A stretch of DNA of 64,000 nucleotides, taken from assembly GCA_024742475.1 (NCBI GenBank), contig JANSYI010000030.1:46185-110184 (forward strand). The letters are read 5' to 3'. Numbering within the stretch: position 1 is the first letter of the stretch; the number at the start of each line of letters is the position of its first letter. This DNA comes from a bacterium. Its GTDB lineage: Bacteria > Myxococcota_A > Polyangia > Nannocystales > Nannocystaceae. The notes under the pieces were generated by a model. That model was not told where the DNA came from, did not search any database, and saw nothing but the letters and a program-made list of their open reading frames with translations. Shown piece by piece: positions 49,032 through 61,470 of this stretch. A program made the position numbers and the translations under genes.

Positions 49032-49832
49032 TCAGGTCCCGCACACTCCGATGTCCGGGTTCTCGGCGCCGAAGCCCAGGCAGAACTCGCCGGCACCGCA
49101 CGCGGGCGAGGAGACGTCGCAGTACTGCAGGCAGCAGCCGAGGTCCGGTGGGCAGCTGGTGTTGAGCGAAGGATCGGAGCAGAACAGTCCGGCACTGCAC
49201 CCGTTGACGAACTCGCACGGCTCGTGAAGGCCGGCCTCGTCGTAGATCGGCGCGCACCCGAACGCGACGGGGTCGCCGCCGACGGGGTAGCAGCCCTCGC
49301 CCGGCGCACACGCTGGGCTCAGCGGGTCGCAGGGCGTGAGCTCACCGCCGGGATCGTCGACGTCGACCTCGATGTCGATCTCCAGCTCGCCGTCGCCGAG
49401 CGTGACGGGGCCGGCGTCGGGCACCGAGAAGGTGAAGACGACGGACGTGGTCTCGGTGCCGGTGACCAACACGGTGGCTGGGTTCGCCGAGGTCAGGGTG
49501 GCCGCGACATCGAGCGTGGCGTCGGAGATCGGATCCCAGCGCTCCAGCCGCCAGCCGCCGCCGAGGGTGACGTCGTAGCTGCCCGCGGCGAGCTCCACGT
49601 CGAGGGTCTCGAGGGAGATGGGGCTCGACTCGGTCGAGACGGACACGGCCTCGGGGCCGTCGATGTCGAAGACGCCGTCGCGAAGCCGGTAGATCTGGCC
49701 TGCGCCGTCTTGCCCGACCACGCCCATGCGCAGGCTTCCAGGCTCGCTGGCCGTGTCGGGGCCTTCGGCGCACGCGCTGCAGAGGAGGGCGGTGAGACCC
49801 AGGACGGAGGAGATGAGGTGTTGTCGTGGCAT
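49032..49832 (-). CDS. Cys-rich secreted lipoprotein
   Basis: A 266-residue lipoprotein: ATG 49832 gives a signal with lipobox LCSAC. A beta domain (about 30-155) without Cys is followed by a Cys-rich C-terminal half (CDPLSPACAPGEGCYPVGG, CAPIYDEAGLHEPCEFVNGC, DLGCCLQYCDVSSPACGAG). These repeats closely match the protein at 41209-42177. It ends immediately before the possible upstream start of the membrane kinase gene, so the two may be co-transcribed and the lipoprotein could be its extracytoplasmic partner, which is inference. Confidence 0.8.
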   Translation of the reverse strand: MPRQHLISSVLGLTALLCSACAEGPDTASEPGSLRMGVVGQDGAGQIYRLRDGVFDIDGPEAVSVSTESSPISLETLDVELAAGSYDVTLGGGWRLERWDPISDATLDVAATLTSANPATVLVTGTETTSVVFTFSVPDAGPVTLGDGELEIDIEVDVDDPGGELTPCDPLSPACAPGEGCYPVGGDPVAFGCAPIYDEAGLHEPCEFVNGCSAGLFCSDPSLNTSCPPDLGCCLQYCDVSSPACGAGEFCLGFGAENPDIGVCGT

Positions 49833-50012
49833 GAGAGTCGCTCCTGCACGCGGCGGTACCGCTCGGTCCCAGAACGTTCCGCACAACGCATCGCCTCACC
49901 GGGGAACATCCACGCGCCGGGCTCGGTGGGGGAACGCGCCTCTTTGTTTTTTCTATGGGGGACCCGATCCGCTTGCGGTGGTGGATCCGGCCCGGTCACC
50001 TATCCCAACAGC

Positions 50013-50630
50013 GTGAAGCGACGACCGTCCTCTCCCCTCACCCCCATGTTTGGACCGCTGGCGGCCGCAGGCCTGCTGATCGCAGTACCCGGCTGCGATC
50101 TCGACATCGTCGACGATGACGACGGGTACGCGAGCGACGAGGGGGATGGTGACGATGGCCTCGACGACGGCCAGGATCAGGGCACCGACGAGCCGGTGCC
50201 CAGCGACCACGCGGACGAAGCGCCTATCGACCTCGGCGACGCGCTGGAGATTGCGGAACAGCAGTTCCCCGGGGCGACGATCATCGAGGCGTACCCCGCT
50301 GGCGGGAACCGCTGGGCGATCGAGCTCTACGAGGATGGCATCGAGTTCGAGGTCTACGTCTCTCAGATCGACGGCTCCATTCTCGACACCGATCAGGACC
50401 GTCTCGACGCCGAGGACGCGATCGAGGCCGGTGCCGCGGCGGCGCTCGTCCGCAGCTCACCGGGCTGGAGCGCGCTGGTCGACACCGCCGAGTCCGCGGC
50501 AGGCGGCTTGGCGGTCGAGCTCGACGTCGACGCCGAGGAGGCGCTGCTCGAGGTCTACGTCGAGGCCACGAGGACTTGGGTGGTCGAGTTCGACGCGGCG
50601 GGCGAGGTGCTGGACATCGATCCTGTGTGA
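50013..50630 (+). CDS. lipoprotein with two PepSY-like domains
   Basis: A 205-residue lipoprotein. GTG 50013 supplies the basic n-region (VKRRPS) of a signal ending at lipobox VPGC; the ATG at 50046 would lack it. After an Asp/Glu/Gly-rich segment come two PepSY-like units: about 75-135 (LGDALEIAEQQFPGATIIEA, FEVYVSQIDGSILDTD) and about 140-205 (DTAESAAGGLAVELDVDAEE, TWVVEFDAAGEVLDIDPV). PepSY domains bind and restrain peptidases or mediate ligand transfer at the membrane. It is followed 48 bp later by another lipoprotein gene. Confidence 0.8.
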   Translation: MKRRPSSPLTPMFGPLAAAGLLIAVPGCDLDIVDDDDGYASDEGDGDDGLDDGQDQGTDEPVPSDHADEAPIDLGDALEIAEQQFPGATIIEAYPAGGNRWAIELYEDGIEFEVYVSQIDGSILDTDQDRLDAEDAIEAGAAAALVRSSPGWSALVDTAESAAGGLAVELDVDAEEALLEVYVEATRTWVVEFDAAGEVLDIDPV

Positions 50631-50678
50631 TCCGCGCGAAGCGTTGCAACCAACCTTCGAGGCCGACGTCCTTCCTGC

Positions 50679-52001
50679 ATGCGGCGCACTCTCGTCTTGC
50701 TCGCGGGGCTGACTCTGGCTTGCAACGACGCCGGCCCTGGTGTCGACACGGACGGTGGGTCGGGGGGCGGAACTGCCCTCGGTGAAAGCTCGACGGAGCC
50801 GGAGCCCGACGTTTCCTCCGGCGACGTCACCTGCATGGACGGATGCGACACCGACGCGTGCGAGGCGGGAAGCCACGCCTGCGACGGGGTCTGCGTGGCC
50901 GACGACGACCCGGCACACTGCGGTCAAGCCTGCGATGCGTGCCCCTCGGTCGAGGGCGGCGTCGCCACGTGCGAAGCCAGCGTGTGCGGCGTTGTGTGCG
51001 ACGACGGTTGGGAGGCGTGCGAGGCCGGCTGCTGCGAGCTCGACACCGGCGTTGTCTTCGAAGGCGACGCGTCGGCGTTCTCGATCGCCGTCGATGGCGA
51101 AGGCGTCCCGCACGTCAGCTTCATGGTCGACACCTACGCGCTCACCTACGCTCGGCTCACGCCTGCGGGCTGGGCCGTCGAGGGGATCGGCGCCGACGGC
51201 AACGAGTACAGCTCGGCGATCACCATCGACGGGGACGACCAGCCCGTTGTGGCTTATCGCGGCGCAGACTGGAGCGTCGACTTGGCTCGCCCCGTCGATG
51301 GGCTCTGGCAGCGCGAGCAGCTCTACAGCTCCGCCTTCGGCTACGGCCCGCAGCTCTCGGGTCGATCGGTGGTGGTCGACGAGGCGGGCGGCGTCCACGT
51401 GGCGTTCCAGATCGAGGACGGCGGCACCAACGACGCGTTCGTGCGTCACATCTGGCACGACGGCCGGCAGTGGCGCTACGAGACGCTGGTCGAGTCGGAC
51501 GACAACCGCTACTCCCTGCCCACGCTGAAGCTCGACTCCTCGGGCACGCTGCATGCCACCTGGCTGAGCTACTTCGACTTCGGTGTCCACTACGCCAGCG
51601 GTGGCACAGGCGCGTGGGAGACGACCGTAGCGCTCGACGACGGTTCCTGCTGTGACACGTCCTATCTCGGCATCGAGCCCAGCGGTGACGTGCGACTGGC
51701 GTTCGAGAATCGCGACGACGCGTTCGTCACGGCCAGCCCGGGGCAGGCGCCGCTCGTCACCACCACGCTGCACGCACCGGTCAGCCGCATCGGTGACATC
51801 GCGTTCGATGCCGAAGGCGGGCTGCACTACGTGCTCTCCGTCGACACCGACCTCATCTACGGGTCTCCCGACGGCGAGGTCACGATCGCCACCGGCGTTC
51901 GCGAGTTCATGATGACACTCGATGGTGACGACGTGGCTCACGTGCTGTGGGCCGATGAGGCCGCCCTGCGATACCAGAGGCTGGTAGGTTCGGGCTCATG
52001 A
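50679..52001 (+). CDS. secreted lipoprotein, beta-propeller-like
   Basis: A 440-residue lipoprotein: lipobox LTLAC at about residue 15, an acidic linker, a Cys-rich region (about 50-120; CMDGCDTDACEAGSHACDG, CGQACDACPSVEG, ACEAGCCEL) and then repeated beta-sheet blades (FSIAVDGEGVPHVSF, ITIDGDDQPVVAYRG, SVVVDEAGGVHVAF, LKLDSSGTLHATWLS). The pattern is that of seven-bladed propellers. Its stop overlaps the start of the next gene by four bases (ATGA), so the two are translationally coupled. Confidence 0.83.
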   Translation: MRRTLVLLAGLTLACNDAGPGVDTDGGSGGGTALGESSTEPEPDVSSGDVTCMDGCDTDACEAGSHACDGVCVADDDPAHCGQACDACPSVEGGVATCEASVCGVVCDDGWEACEAGCCELDTGVVFEGDASAFSIAVDGEGVPHVSFMVDTYALTYARLTPAGWAVEGIGADGNEYSSAITIDGDDQPVVAYRGADWSVDLARPVDGLWQREQLYSSAFGYGPQLSGRSVVVDEAGGVHVAFQIEDGGTNDAFVRHIWHDGRQWRYETLVESDDNRYSLPTLKLDSSGTLHATWLSYFDFGVHYASGGTGAWETTVALDDGSCCDTSYLGIEPSGDVRLAFENRDDAFVTASPGQAPLVTTTLHAPVSRIGDIAFDAEGGLHYVLSVDTDLIYGSPDGEVTIATGVREFMMTLDGDDVAHVLWADEAALRYQRLVGSGS

Positions 52002-52519
52002 TGAACTCGAAGGCACTCGCTCTGTTCGCCATGCTCACCCTCGCGACCTCGGTCAGCTGCGACGACAAGAAGGACGACGCGCCCGCCAAGGAGGAGGTCA
52101 AGGTGCTCGAGAAGGCTCCGAACGGCAGCCCGGTCTCCGCCGAGTTCATCGAGTTCACCGGAGACGGGGAGGATCGCGGGATGAAGGTCCGCCTGTACAA
52201 CCACGGCGACAAGAAAGCCGTGGGCTACATGCTCCTGTTCAAGTTCTACGACGGCGACGACAAGGTCCTGAAGGTCAAGCCCGGCACGCCCTTCGAAGAC
52301 GACCACACCTTCACCTCGATGTCCGGCCTCTCGTTCGCGTGCGAGCCCAAGAAGAACACGGTGCTCGAGGTCCGCGGCACCGGGATGGGCGTACCTGCAG
52401 ACGCCAAGCGGGCAGAGGTGCTGGTGTCCAAGGTCGACACCGTGGGCGAGGGTGCTGCGATCGAGGACTGGTTCGAGCAAGACGGCGGCTTCTCGAAGTG
52501 GCCCGAGGCCGCGAAGTAG
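51998..52519 (+). CDS. small secreted lipoprotein
   Basis: A 173-residue lipoprotein with lipobox TSVSC at about residue 21 followed by Asp-Asp-Lys-rich residues. The rest has a mixed alpha/beta sequence with a strand pattern GMKVRLYNHGDKKAVGYMLL and FKFYDGDDKVLKV, a single later Cys in FACEPKKN, and ends in a charged helix. This resembles small immunoglobulin-like lipoproteins but I recognise no family. Coupled by an ATGA overlap to the propeller lipoprotein gene. Confidence 0.78.
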   Translation: MMNSKALALFAMLTLATSVSCDDKKDDAPAKEEVKVLEKAPNGSPVSAEFIEFTGDGEDRGMKVRLYNHGDKKAVGYMLLFKFYDGDDKVLKVKPGTPFEDDHTFTSMSGLSFACEPKKNTVLEVRGTGMGVPADAKRAEVLVSKVDTVGEGAAIEDWFEQDGGFSKWPEAAK

Positions 52520-52832
52520 CGCTCACGCACTCCGCTGCCCCCAGGCGGGCTCGGTCGAAGCAGCAACGCTCGCGTGCGCCCTGCTGGTTCTCGCGTTCGG
52601 CCCATGCCCCTCGGCTGCTCTGGGCCCCGGCACGTCACCGCAGCCGCTGGCAAGGTCGGCGGTTTGCCAGTGGTGATTGGTCCGCAGTGTGCGCGGGCGT
52701 GTCGGCCATGACGACTCGCAGAGCACCACGATCCCGATCGAGCAAGCCCGGGGGTCCCCGCGCTTTCTGCAGGCGCGGGTGCAGGGGATCCACGGGGGCG
52801 GGTTCGCAACCGATGGTCTATGTTCGCGCGCG
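52520..52832. other. intergenic region before the efflux operon
   Basis: About 313 bp with no convincing gene. It must hold the promoter of the RND pair. Low-GC pockets lie around 52660-52680 (GTTTGCCAGTGGTGATTGG) and CCGCGC/GCGCGG forms a small hairpin near 52757. No operator recognised. Confidence 0.45.
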
Positions 52833-54031
52833 ATGGATGCGCCCCATCAGCCGCCTCGGTCTAGGGCCGCTCTGGTCTGGGGGGCGGTGATCGTGCTCTC
52901 GGGCGGGTTGCTCGGCGGCGCCTGGTGGGCACGGCGTTCGGCGCTCGCCGCCTCGGCCGGTGCTCCCGCTGCGGGCGGTGCTGCGTCGCCGACCGCGGTC
53001 GAGCTGGTGGAGGTGGAGCGCGGGCCGTTCGAGCTACGGCGTCGTTACACGGGAACGCTGGAGGCGGTCGCCTCGTTCATCGCCGCGCCGCGGGTCGGCG
53101 GAAGGGTGGTCTCGGTCGCCGTCGACCTCGGGGACGAGGTCGAGCAGGGCCAGCTGGTCGCACGTATCGACGACACCACGCTTCGGCGCGACCTCGGAGT
53201 GATGAAGGCGGAGCTCGGGGTGGCGAAGGCCGAGCGCGTCGCGGCCTCGAAGGCTCTGACCATCGCCGAGCGCAACTACGATCGGGTCCAGACGTTGGCC
53301 CGGCAGGGCGTCCTCTCCAGCCAAGACCTCGACGCTGCGCAGGCGCAGAAGCTCGACGCCGAGGCCGACGTCGCGGTGGCCAGGGCGCGTGCCGCTCGTG
53401 CCGAGGCCGCCGTGCGAGCCGCGGCCGCCCGTGCCCGTGAGGCACGCGTCGTTCTGGCGTGGGACGGTGGCCCCGACCAGCGGGTGGTCAGCCGCCGGCA
53501 CGTCGATCCCGGAGAGACCATTGCCGCCAATGCGCCGGTCGTCACGGTCGTCGACCTCTCCGAGGTCATCGTGGTCGTCTACGTCACCGAGGCCGACCAC
53601 GTGCGCCTACGCCAAGGGCAGGCAGTGACGGTCCGGGCCGACAGCCTTCCGCACGCCACGTTCGAGGGGCGCGTCGATCGCATCGCGCCCGTGCTCGACG
53701 CCTCGTCTCGCCAGGCCCGAGTCGAGATGCGCATCCCCAACCCCGAGGGCGAGCTGACCCCCGGCATGTTCGTCCGGGTCAGCGCCGTGTTGGACGCGAT
53801 CCCCGAGGCGACCTCGGTGCCCACCGACGCGGTCGTCGAGCGCGGCGGCGAGACGGTGGTCTTCATCGTCCAAGACGGGGTCGCGCGTGCTGTGCCGGTC
53901 CGGGTGCGGGCGCGTGGTGACGACACCGCGGCCGTCGAAGGGGAGGGGCTCGGCACGTCCGTCGTGGTCCTGGGCGTCGACGGCCTCTCCGACGGCGACG
54001 CCGTGCGCGTCGTGGCTTCGGCGGAGGGCCC

Positions 54032-54035
<4 letters not shown>
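52833..54035 (+). CDS. RND efflux periplasmic adaptor (membrane fusion protein)
   Basis: A 400-residue adaptor that joins the RND permease to an outer-membrane channel. One N-terminal TM (about 12-35, LVWGAVIVLSGGLLGGAWWA), the first biotinyl-lipoyl half (VGGRVVSVAVDLGDEVEQGQ), an alpha-helical hairpin rich in Ala and Arg, the second lipoyl half (VVSRRHVDPGETIAANAPVV), a beta-barrel (MRIPNPEGELTPGMFVRV) and a membrane-proximal domain. ATG 52833 is chosen from the signal anchor. The stop overlaps the permease start by four bases. No TolC-like gene lies nearby, so the outer-membrane channel is encoded elsewhere. Confidence 0.93.
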
Positions 54036-57079
<3,044 letters not shown>

Positions 57080-57147
57080 GCGAGAGCGCAGAACGGAGGC
57101 TTTCAAACGAACCACACGCCCCCAGCATCCTCACCGAGGGCTAGGCG

Positions 57148-58167
57148 CTACGGTGCGAACATCGGGTGCATCTCGCCCGAGGCCCGGGGATCCTCGTCGA
57201 GGTAGATGATCGTCGGCGAGCTTCCCTCGTCGCACTGAACCCGGCTCGGAGGGACCTGCGCCTCGCCGTTGAATGTGGAATCGTAAACGTACAACGTGGT
57301 CGTGTCGCAGTATCGGAACCAGAGGATGCCGCCGGTGGGGTTGTCGACGGTCGATTCCACGATGTAGTGAGGGCCTTCTCGCCAGAAACGAAGGGTGCGG
57401 TTTCCCCCGCCTTCGGAGTGAAACCGAGACAGCTGCGCCACCTGGCTCTTGATGTCGATCGCCGAGTCGGCGTTCCAGTTCACGATGGTGAGGTCTTCGG
57501 CGTAGAACTCCAACGACCCGTCGAGGACGATGCCGTCGTAGTTTGTCGACTCGTAGTCTTGCCACTCGGGCCAGTTGGGCTCGATATAGACGTTCGAAAG
57601 ATACATCGAAACGCCCGGATCGGCGTTGTTGGTCGCGATGCCGCCCCCATAGGCATCCGAGCTCACCAAGTCGGTGATGTGCACGTTCATGAACGCGACT
57701 CGTTTATCCTCGGGTCCCTCCTGGTTGAGGGGCGTGAACGCATACTTCGCGTTGGTACCCGTCGCGTTGTGTACGAGCTGAGGCATCTCTACGACCGTCC
57801 GGCTGTCGAAGTCTCCAGTCATCACGGGGTCTTTTGCGAAGTGCTCGAGGATCCAGTGGTTGTCGCTCGGAGGACCGCCGGTGCTGTCGCCCGAGGACCC
57901 GTCATCTCCAGGAGTATCGGCCGTCGTGCTGCCCTCGCCCCCCGTTTCGGAGTTCGCTGTCGCGTTCGAGCTCGAGCGTCCCGTCGAGGTCGCTGCGCTC
58001 GAAGTGCCCGCGGACGACCCGTCGGAGGAGGCTCCAGGGGTGGGGTCGCTACTCGAGGTGGCTTCGCCCGAGGTGGAGGCGCCGGCTGATCCTGATTCGG
58101 CCGTGGCGTCGTCGCAGCCTGCGCTGAGCAGAAGAAGTACGGCCAAAGTTGTCTTGTGTCGGTTCAA
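57148..58167 (-). CDS. secreted lipoprotein, beta-helix-like
   Basis: A 339-residue lipoprotein: lipobox LSAGC at about residue 18 and a Ser/Thr/Gly-rich linker to about 105. The mature domain has solenoid-like short strands (VAFMNVHITDLVSSDAYGG, VSMYLSNVYIEPN, LEFYAEDLTIVNWNADSAID, HYIVESTVDNPTGGILWFRY), resembling right-handed beta-helices such as those in the lipoprotein at 20617-22470. No lyase residues are evident. Convergent with the RND permease gene. Confidence 0.8.
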   Translation of the reverse strand: MNRHKTTLAVLLLLSAGCDDATAESGSAGASTSGEATSSSDPTPGASSDGSSAGTSSAATSTGRSSSNATANSETGGEGSTTADTPGDDGSSGDSTGGPPSDNHWILEHFAKDPVMTGDFDSRTVVEMPQLVHNATGTNAKYAFTPLNQEGPEDKRVAFMNVHITDLVSSDAYGGGIATNNADPGVSMYLSNVYIEPNWPEWQDYESTNYDGIVLDGSLEFYAEDLTIVNWNADSAIDIKSQVAQLSRFHSEGGGNRTLRFWREGPHYIVESTVDNPTGGILWFRYCDTTTLYVYDSTFNGEAQVPPSRVQCDEGSSPTIIYLDEDPRASGEMHPMFAP

Positions 58168-58426
58168 CGAATCTCTCCCCGTTCAGCGCGTCGCGCCGCT
58201 CCAAGCGAAGCCGTACCAAATGTTCGGAGCGCGTACCACGAACTTGGCGGCGCAGGTGGTCGTATGCTTCGAGCTTGGGGGCGGGCAATCGCGCGTTGGG
58301 TGTTGCGGCCCGCAGTTCGCCTGGACGGCGAGCCAGGACTATGATCTCGAGTCCAACCGACACCGACTCCGCCGCCATGGGGGCGGACAGCCCGGCGGGA
58401 GGCAGCCATAGTGTTCCAGCCAGCCC

Positions 58427-59458
58427 ATGACGCAGTCCAACACCGTCAACCGTCAGTTCGTTCTCGCGGAGCGCCCCAAGGGGGAGCCCGACGACAACAC
58501 GCTTCGCCTCGAGACCACCTCGGTCCCCCAGCCGGGCGCTGGGCAGCTCTTGCTTCGCAACGAGTACCTCTCGCTAGACCCGTACATGCGTGGCCGAATG
58601 AGCGCGGCGAAGTCCTACGCCGAGCCGGTGGAGATCGGCGAGGTCATGATCGGAGGGACGATCTCCCAGGTCGTCACCTCCAACGCGGACGGCTTCGAGC
58701 CGGGTGACTGGGTCGTCGCGTTCGGGGGCTGGCAAGACTACGCAGTCGTCGGGACCCGCGGGCTCATCAATCTCGGCAAGAACCCGGAGAACCCGACCTG
58801 GGGCCTCGGCGTCCTCGGCATGCCCGGTCTTACCGCGTACGCGGGTCTCACTGAGATCGGGCAGCCGAAGGAGGGAGAGACGCTGGTGGTGGCGGCGGCG
58901 AGCGGTCCCGTCGGCGCAACGGTCGGGCAGATCGGCAAGATCCTCGGCTGCCATGTCGTCGGAGTTGCGGGCGGTCCACAGAAGTGTGCCCACGTCGTCG
59001 AAACGCTCGGCTTCGACGCGTGCATCGACTACAAGGCCGACGGCTTCGAGACGGCGCTCCAGGCTGCCGTCCCGCGGGGCGTCGACATCTACTTCGAGAA
59101 CGTCGGAGGCAAGGTCTTCGACGCCGTGCTTCCACTGCTCAACCCTTGCGCTCGCATTCCGCTGTGCGGCGTCATCTCGGTGTACAACGCGACTCGCCTC
59201 CCCGATGGCCCCGACCGCATGAACTTCCTGATGGCGCAGCTGCTTCGCCTCCGGGCCACGATGCGGGGGTTCATCGTGTTCGACGATTTCGGCCACCTCT
59301 ACCCCGAGTTCGCCAAGACCGTCGGTGGCTGGGTGCGGGAAGGGAAGATCCGCTATCGCGAGGAGATCATCGAAGGTCTCGAGCAGGCCCCCGCCGCTCT
59401 CGTGGGGCTGCTTCGAGGTGAGGCGTTCGGCAAGCGTGTGATTCACGTGCCCGGCTGA
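58427..59458 (+). CDS. NADP-dependent oxidoreductase, CurA/YncB-like medium-chain reductase
   Basis: A 343-residue medium-chain dehydrogenase/reductase without the structural or catalytic zinc Cys. It opens NRQFVLAERPKGEP, has EYLSLDPYMRGRM typical of the prostaglandin reductase/CurA group, the Rossmann entry VVAAASGPVGATVGQIGKI with GxxGxxG-like spacing, YFENVGG and the late CGVISVYN. The family reduces alpha,beta-double bonds of enones with NADPH. ATG 58427 is clear. Free-standing gene. Confidence 0.93.
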   Translation: MTQSNTVNRQFVLAERPKGEPDDNTLRLETTSVPQPGAGQLLLRNEYLSLDPYMRGRMSAAKSYAEPVEIGEVMIGGTISQVVTSNADGFEPGDWVVAFGGWQDYAVVGTRGLINLGKNPENPTWGLGVLGMPGLTAYAGLTEIGQPKEGETLVVAAASGPVGATVGQIGKILGCHVVGVAGGPQKCAHVVETLGFDACIDYKADGFETALQAAVPRGVDIYFENVGGKVFDAVLPLLNPCARIPLCGVISVYNATRLPDGPDRMNFLMAQLLRLRATMRGFIVFDDFGHLYPEFAKTVGGWVREGKIRYREEIIEGLEQAPAALVGLLRGEAFGKRVIHVPG

Positions 59459-59600
59459 GCCGTAGTCGCGGTCACGAGCTGCTTCACGCGCTCGGCGTTC
59501 CCCTCGGACAGGTCATCGATCTCGATCTGCTGGTCGATCGCTCCGATGATGCTCAGCGTCGTCTTCGTCGGGACGACTCGCGCTCGTCGGTGAGTTCAGC
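59443..59600 (-). pseudogene. 3' remnant of a degraded gene
   Basis: On the minus strand an open segment reads RVVPTKTTLSIIGAIDQQIE and then IDDLSEGNAERVKQLVTATT before a TGA at 59443. The amphipathic, charged character looks like real protein, but no start or upstream domain is visible. It overlaps the 3' end of the reductase gene by 16 bases. Probably the C-terminal end of a lost gene. Confidence 0.35.
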
Positions 59601-59860
59601 CCCAGCGCCTGGGTCGGAGTTCTCGAGCCCCCTGCAACCGAGTTCTCCTGGGTCAACGAGCTCGCTCAGGATATCGGAAGGGCCGGCATCGTGACCCACC
59701 CGAGCGGTTCGCTCCTCGTCCTACATGGCACGGAGGACGGACTTCGATTGGCCGCCCTGAGTCCCGATGGAAGCTCAGGTTGGTCCACAGAGCTCTCCGA
59801 GGTGTCTCCGGGATACAGCGGTGGCGCCTCGTTGGTCGTAGACCCGCTCTGTTCGCCAAC
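59562..59860 (+). pseudogene. fragment of a beta-propeller protein gene
   Basis: The plus-strand frame containing 59691 stays open well upstream with propeller-like text: GRLALVGEFSPSAWVGVLEP, AGIVTHPSGSLLVLHG, GLRLAALSPDGSSGW. No start codon with signal sequence is visible upstream, and the frame runs into the 3' end of the convergent lipoprotein gene. Probably the remnant of a propeller lipoprotein like its neighbours. Confidence 0.4.
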
Positions 59861-59890
59861 GTTCGACATCCCGGCGGGCGCGGGAGAGCC

Positions 59891-61405
59891 TCACTCGGTC
59901 GTGCGGTACTCGAGCGCCGTGCCGTCGTCGGTCGCACGTAGCACGAGGACGCCGCCGGTGGGGAAGGCGACGGCGCGAATTGGAGACGGGACACCATAGC
60001 CTGCGGCCGGCCAGGCGAGGAGCAGCTCGGAGGTGGGGGGGGTGCCCAGGTCGATTCGACCGAGAGCATCGGCATCGAAGTCCTCCACCGCGCCTTCGAC
60101 ATAGACTGCATCGTCTCCGCCGACGTAGAGCTTGGTTGCGTCCGCGAAGTGGGTGGAGGCGAGGGGGAACGCCTCGAACCCGCCGGGGCCGCCGACGTGA
60201 ATGTCGTTGGCGCCGTCGGTGTAGATCCCAGCTGGGGCACCGACGTTGCCATCGCCGAACGTGTCGCCAGGCCAGCAGTACTCGAAGCCGGTCCCGATCG
60301 AGAAATCGGTGTCGATCCACGCCCCCGTTTGCGGGCTGAGCTCCCACCAGAAGCAGTTGCCACTCGACGTGTTCGTGTCGTTGGCCTGGATCAGCACGCG
60401 ATCGAGCGGATCGTTGATGAGCATTCGGTACACCACGTCGCCACCGGGCGTGAATGGCCGTCGGTAGATCCACTGTCGCGCCCCGGTGCTGGGGTCTAGG
60501 CGCTGGATCCAGAAGAAGCTCCAGTCCTGGGTGGGGGAGTCGGTGGAGGTCTGGACGGTGAACCCGTGGCCCGCGAGGTAGAGGTCGCCCTCGTCGGTCG
60601 TCACGAGTTGATCCGTGCGTCCGGGGGAGGCCTGCTCGAAGAAGTCGGGCTGGTCTTGCAGCACGTCGCTCTCGAGGACGACCGACCACCCGACTTCGCC
60701 GGTCGCGGGATCGAACTCGAAGACGCCGTCGAGCGTCTCCAAGTCGGTCGCGAGCCCGCGGGAGACCAGCACCGCCAGACTCCCGGACGCGAGGAGTCCT
60801 AGTCCGGTGACCGCCTCGTTCTCGAGTGGGAGTTCCCATTGCAACGGATCGACCGGGTGTGTCGAGAGTACGTCGCCCGTCGCGTCCAAGATGTAGAGCA
60901 TCCCGATGTCGCCCTCGCGGCCGCCGACGACGATCGTCCCGTCGCCCAGGGGCGCCACGGCGTAGCCGTCGAAGTCCTCGAAGGTGACCGACCAGTCGGG
61001 CGGCATCGCGTCGGGCAGGTCGGGTCCGCCCGAGGATGAGGAGGACTCGGCCTCGCCGGTACTGCCGGTGGTCTCGGTGTCGCCGGTGGTGCCGCCCGTC
61101 GTGTCGGTGTCGCCGGTGCCGCCGCTGGTCGAGGCTGTGCTCGTGCTCTCACCGGTCGTCGAGGAGGCTTGCCACCCGGTCGTGGTCTCGGTGTCGTCCC
61201 CCTGGGTGTCGGCGCCGCCGGTGGTCCCGAGGGGGCCGGTGTCTGAGTCGCCGGTCGAGGAGCTCTCGCTGCTCGATGGCGCCGTCGTCATCACCGATCC
61301 CGTGGAGCCGGGGCCTGGCCCGGATGTGGACGCATCGGCAGTCCCGGCCGACGGGTCGCAGGCGGCCAGGCACGCCAAGATCGGGAGGACGAATCGAGGG
61401 GCCAC
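59891..61405 (-). CDS. beta-propeller lipoprotein
   Basis: A 504-residue lipoprotein: signal with lipobox CLAAC at about residue 16, a very long Ser/Thr/Gly/Asp linker to about 128 made of TTG/SSG units, then propeller blades (YAVAPLGDGTIVVGGREG, LGLLASGSLAVLVSRG, LVTTDEGDLYLAGHG, IYTDGANDIHVGGPG, AVAFPTGGVLVLRA). Similar to the protein at 42305-43702. No enzyme motif. A gene fragment of the same kind lies just beyond its stop. Confidence 0.83.
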   Translation of the reverse strand: MAPRFVLPILACLAACDPSAGTADASTSGPGPGSTGSVMTTAPSSSESSSTGDSDTGPLGTTGGADTQGDDTETTTGWQASSTTGESTSTASTSGGTGDTDTTGGTTGDTETTGSTGEAESSSSSGGPDLPDAMPPDWSVTFEDFDGYAVAPLGDGTIVVGGREGDIGMLYILDATGDVLSTHPVDPLQWELPLENEAVTGLGLLASGSLAVLVSRGLATDLETLDGVFEFDPATGEVGWSVVLESDVLQDQPDFFEQASPGRTDQLVTTDEGDLYLAGHGFTVQTSTDSPTQDWSFFWIQRLDPSTGARQWIYRRPFTPGGDVVYRMLINDPLDRVLIQANDTNTSSGNCFWWELSPQTGAWIDTDFSIGTGFEYCWPGDTFGDGNVGAPAGIYTDGANDIHVGGPGGFEAFPLASTHFADATKLYVGGDDAVYVEGAVEDFDADALGRIDLGTPPTSELLLAWPAAGYGVPSPIRAVAFPTGGVLVLRATDDGTALEYRTTE

Positions 61406-61470
61406 GTTCCACAGTCCGGCCGCGGGGGCTCATCCGTGAAGAAAAGTCGCGAAGCAGCGCCCACGCGGGC

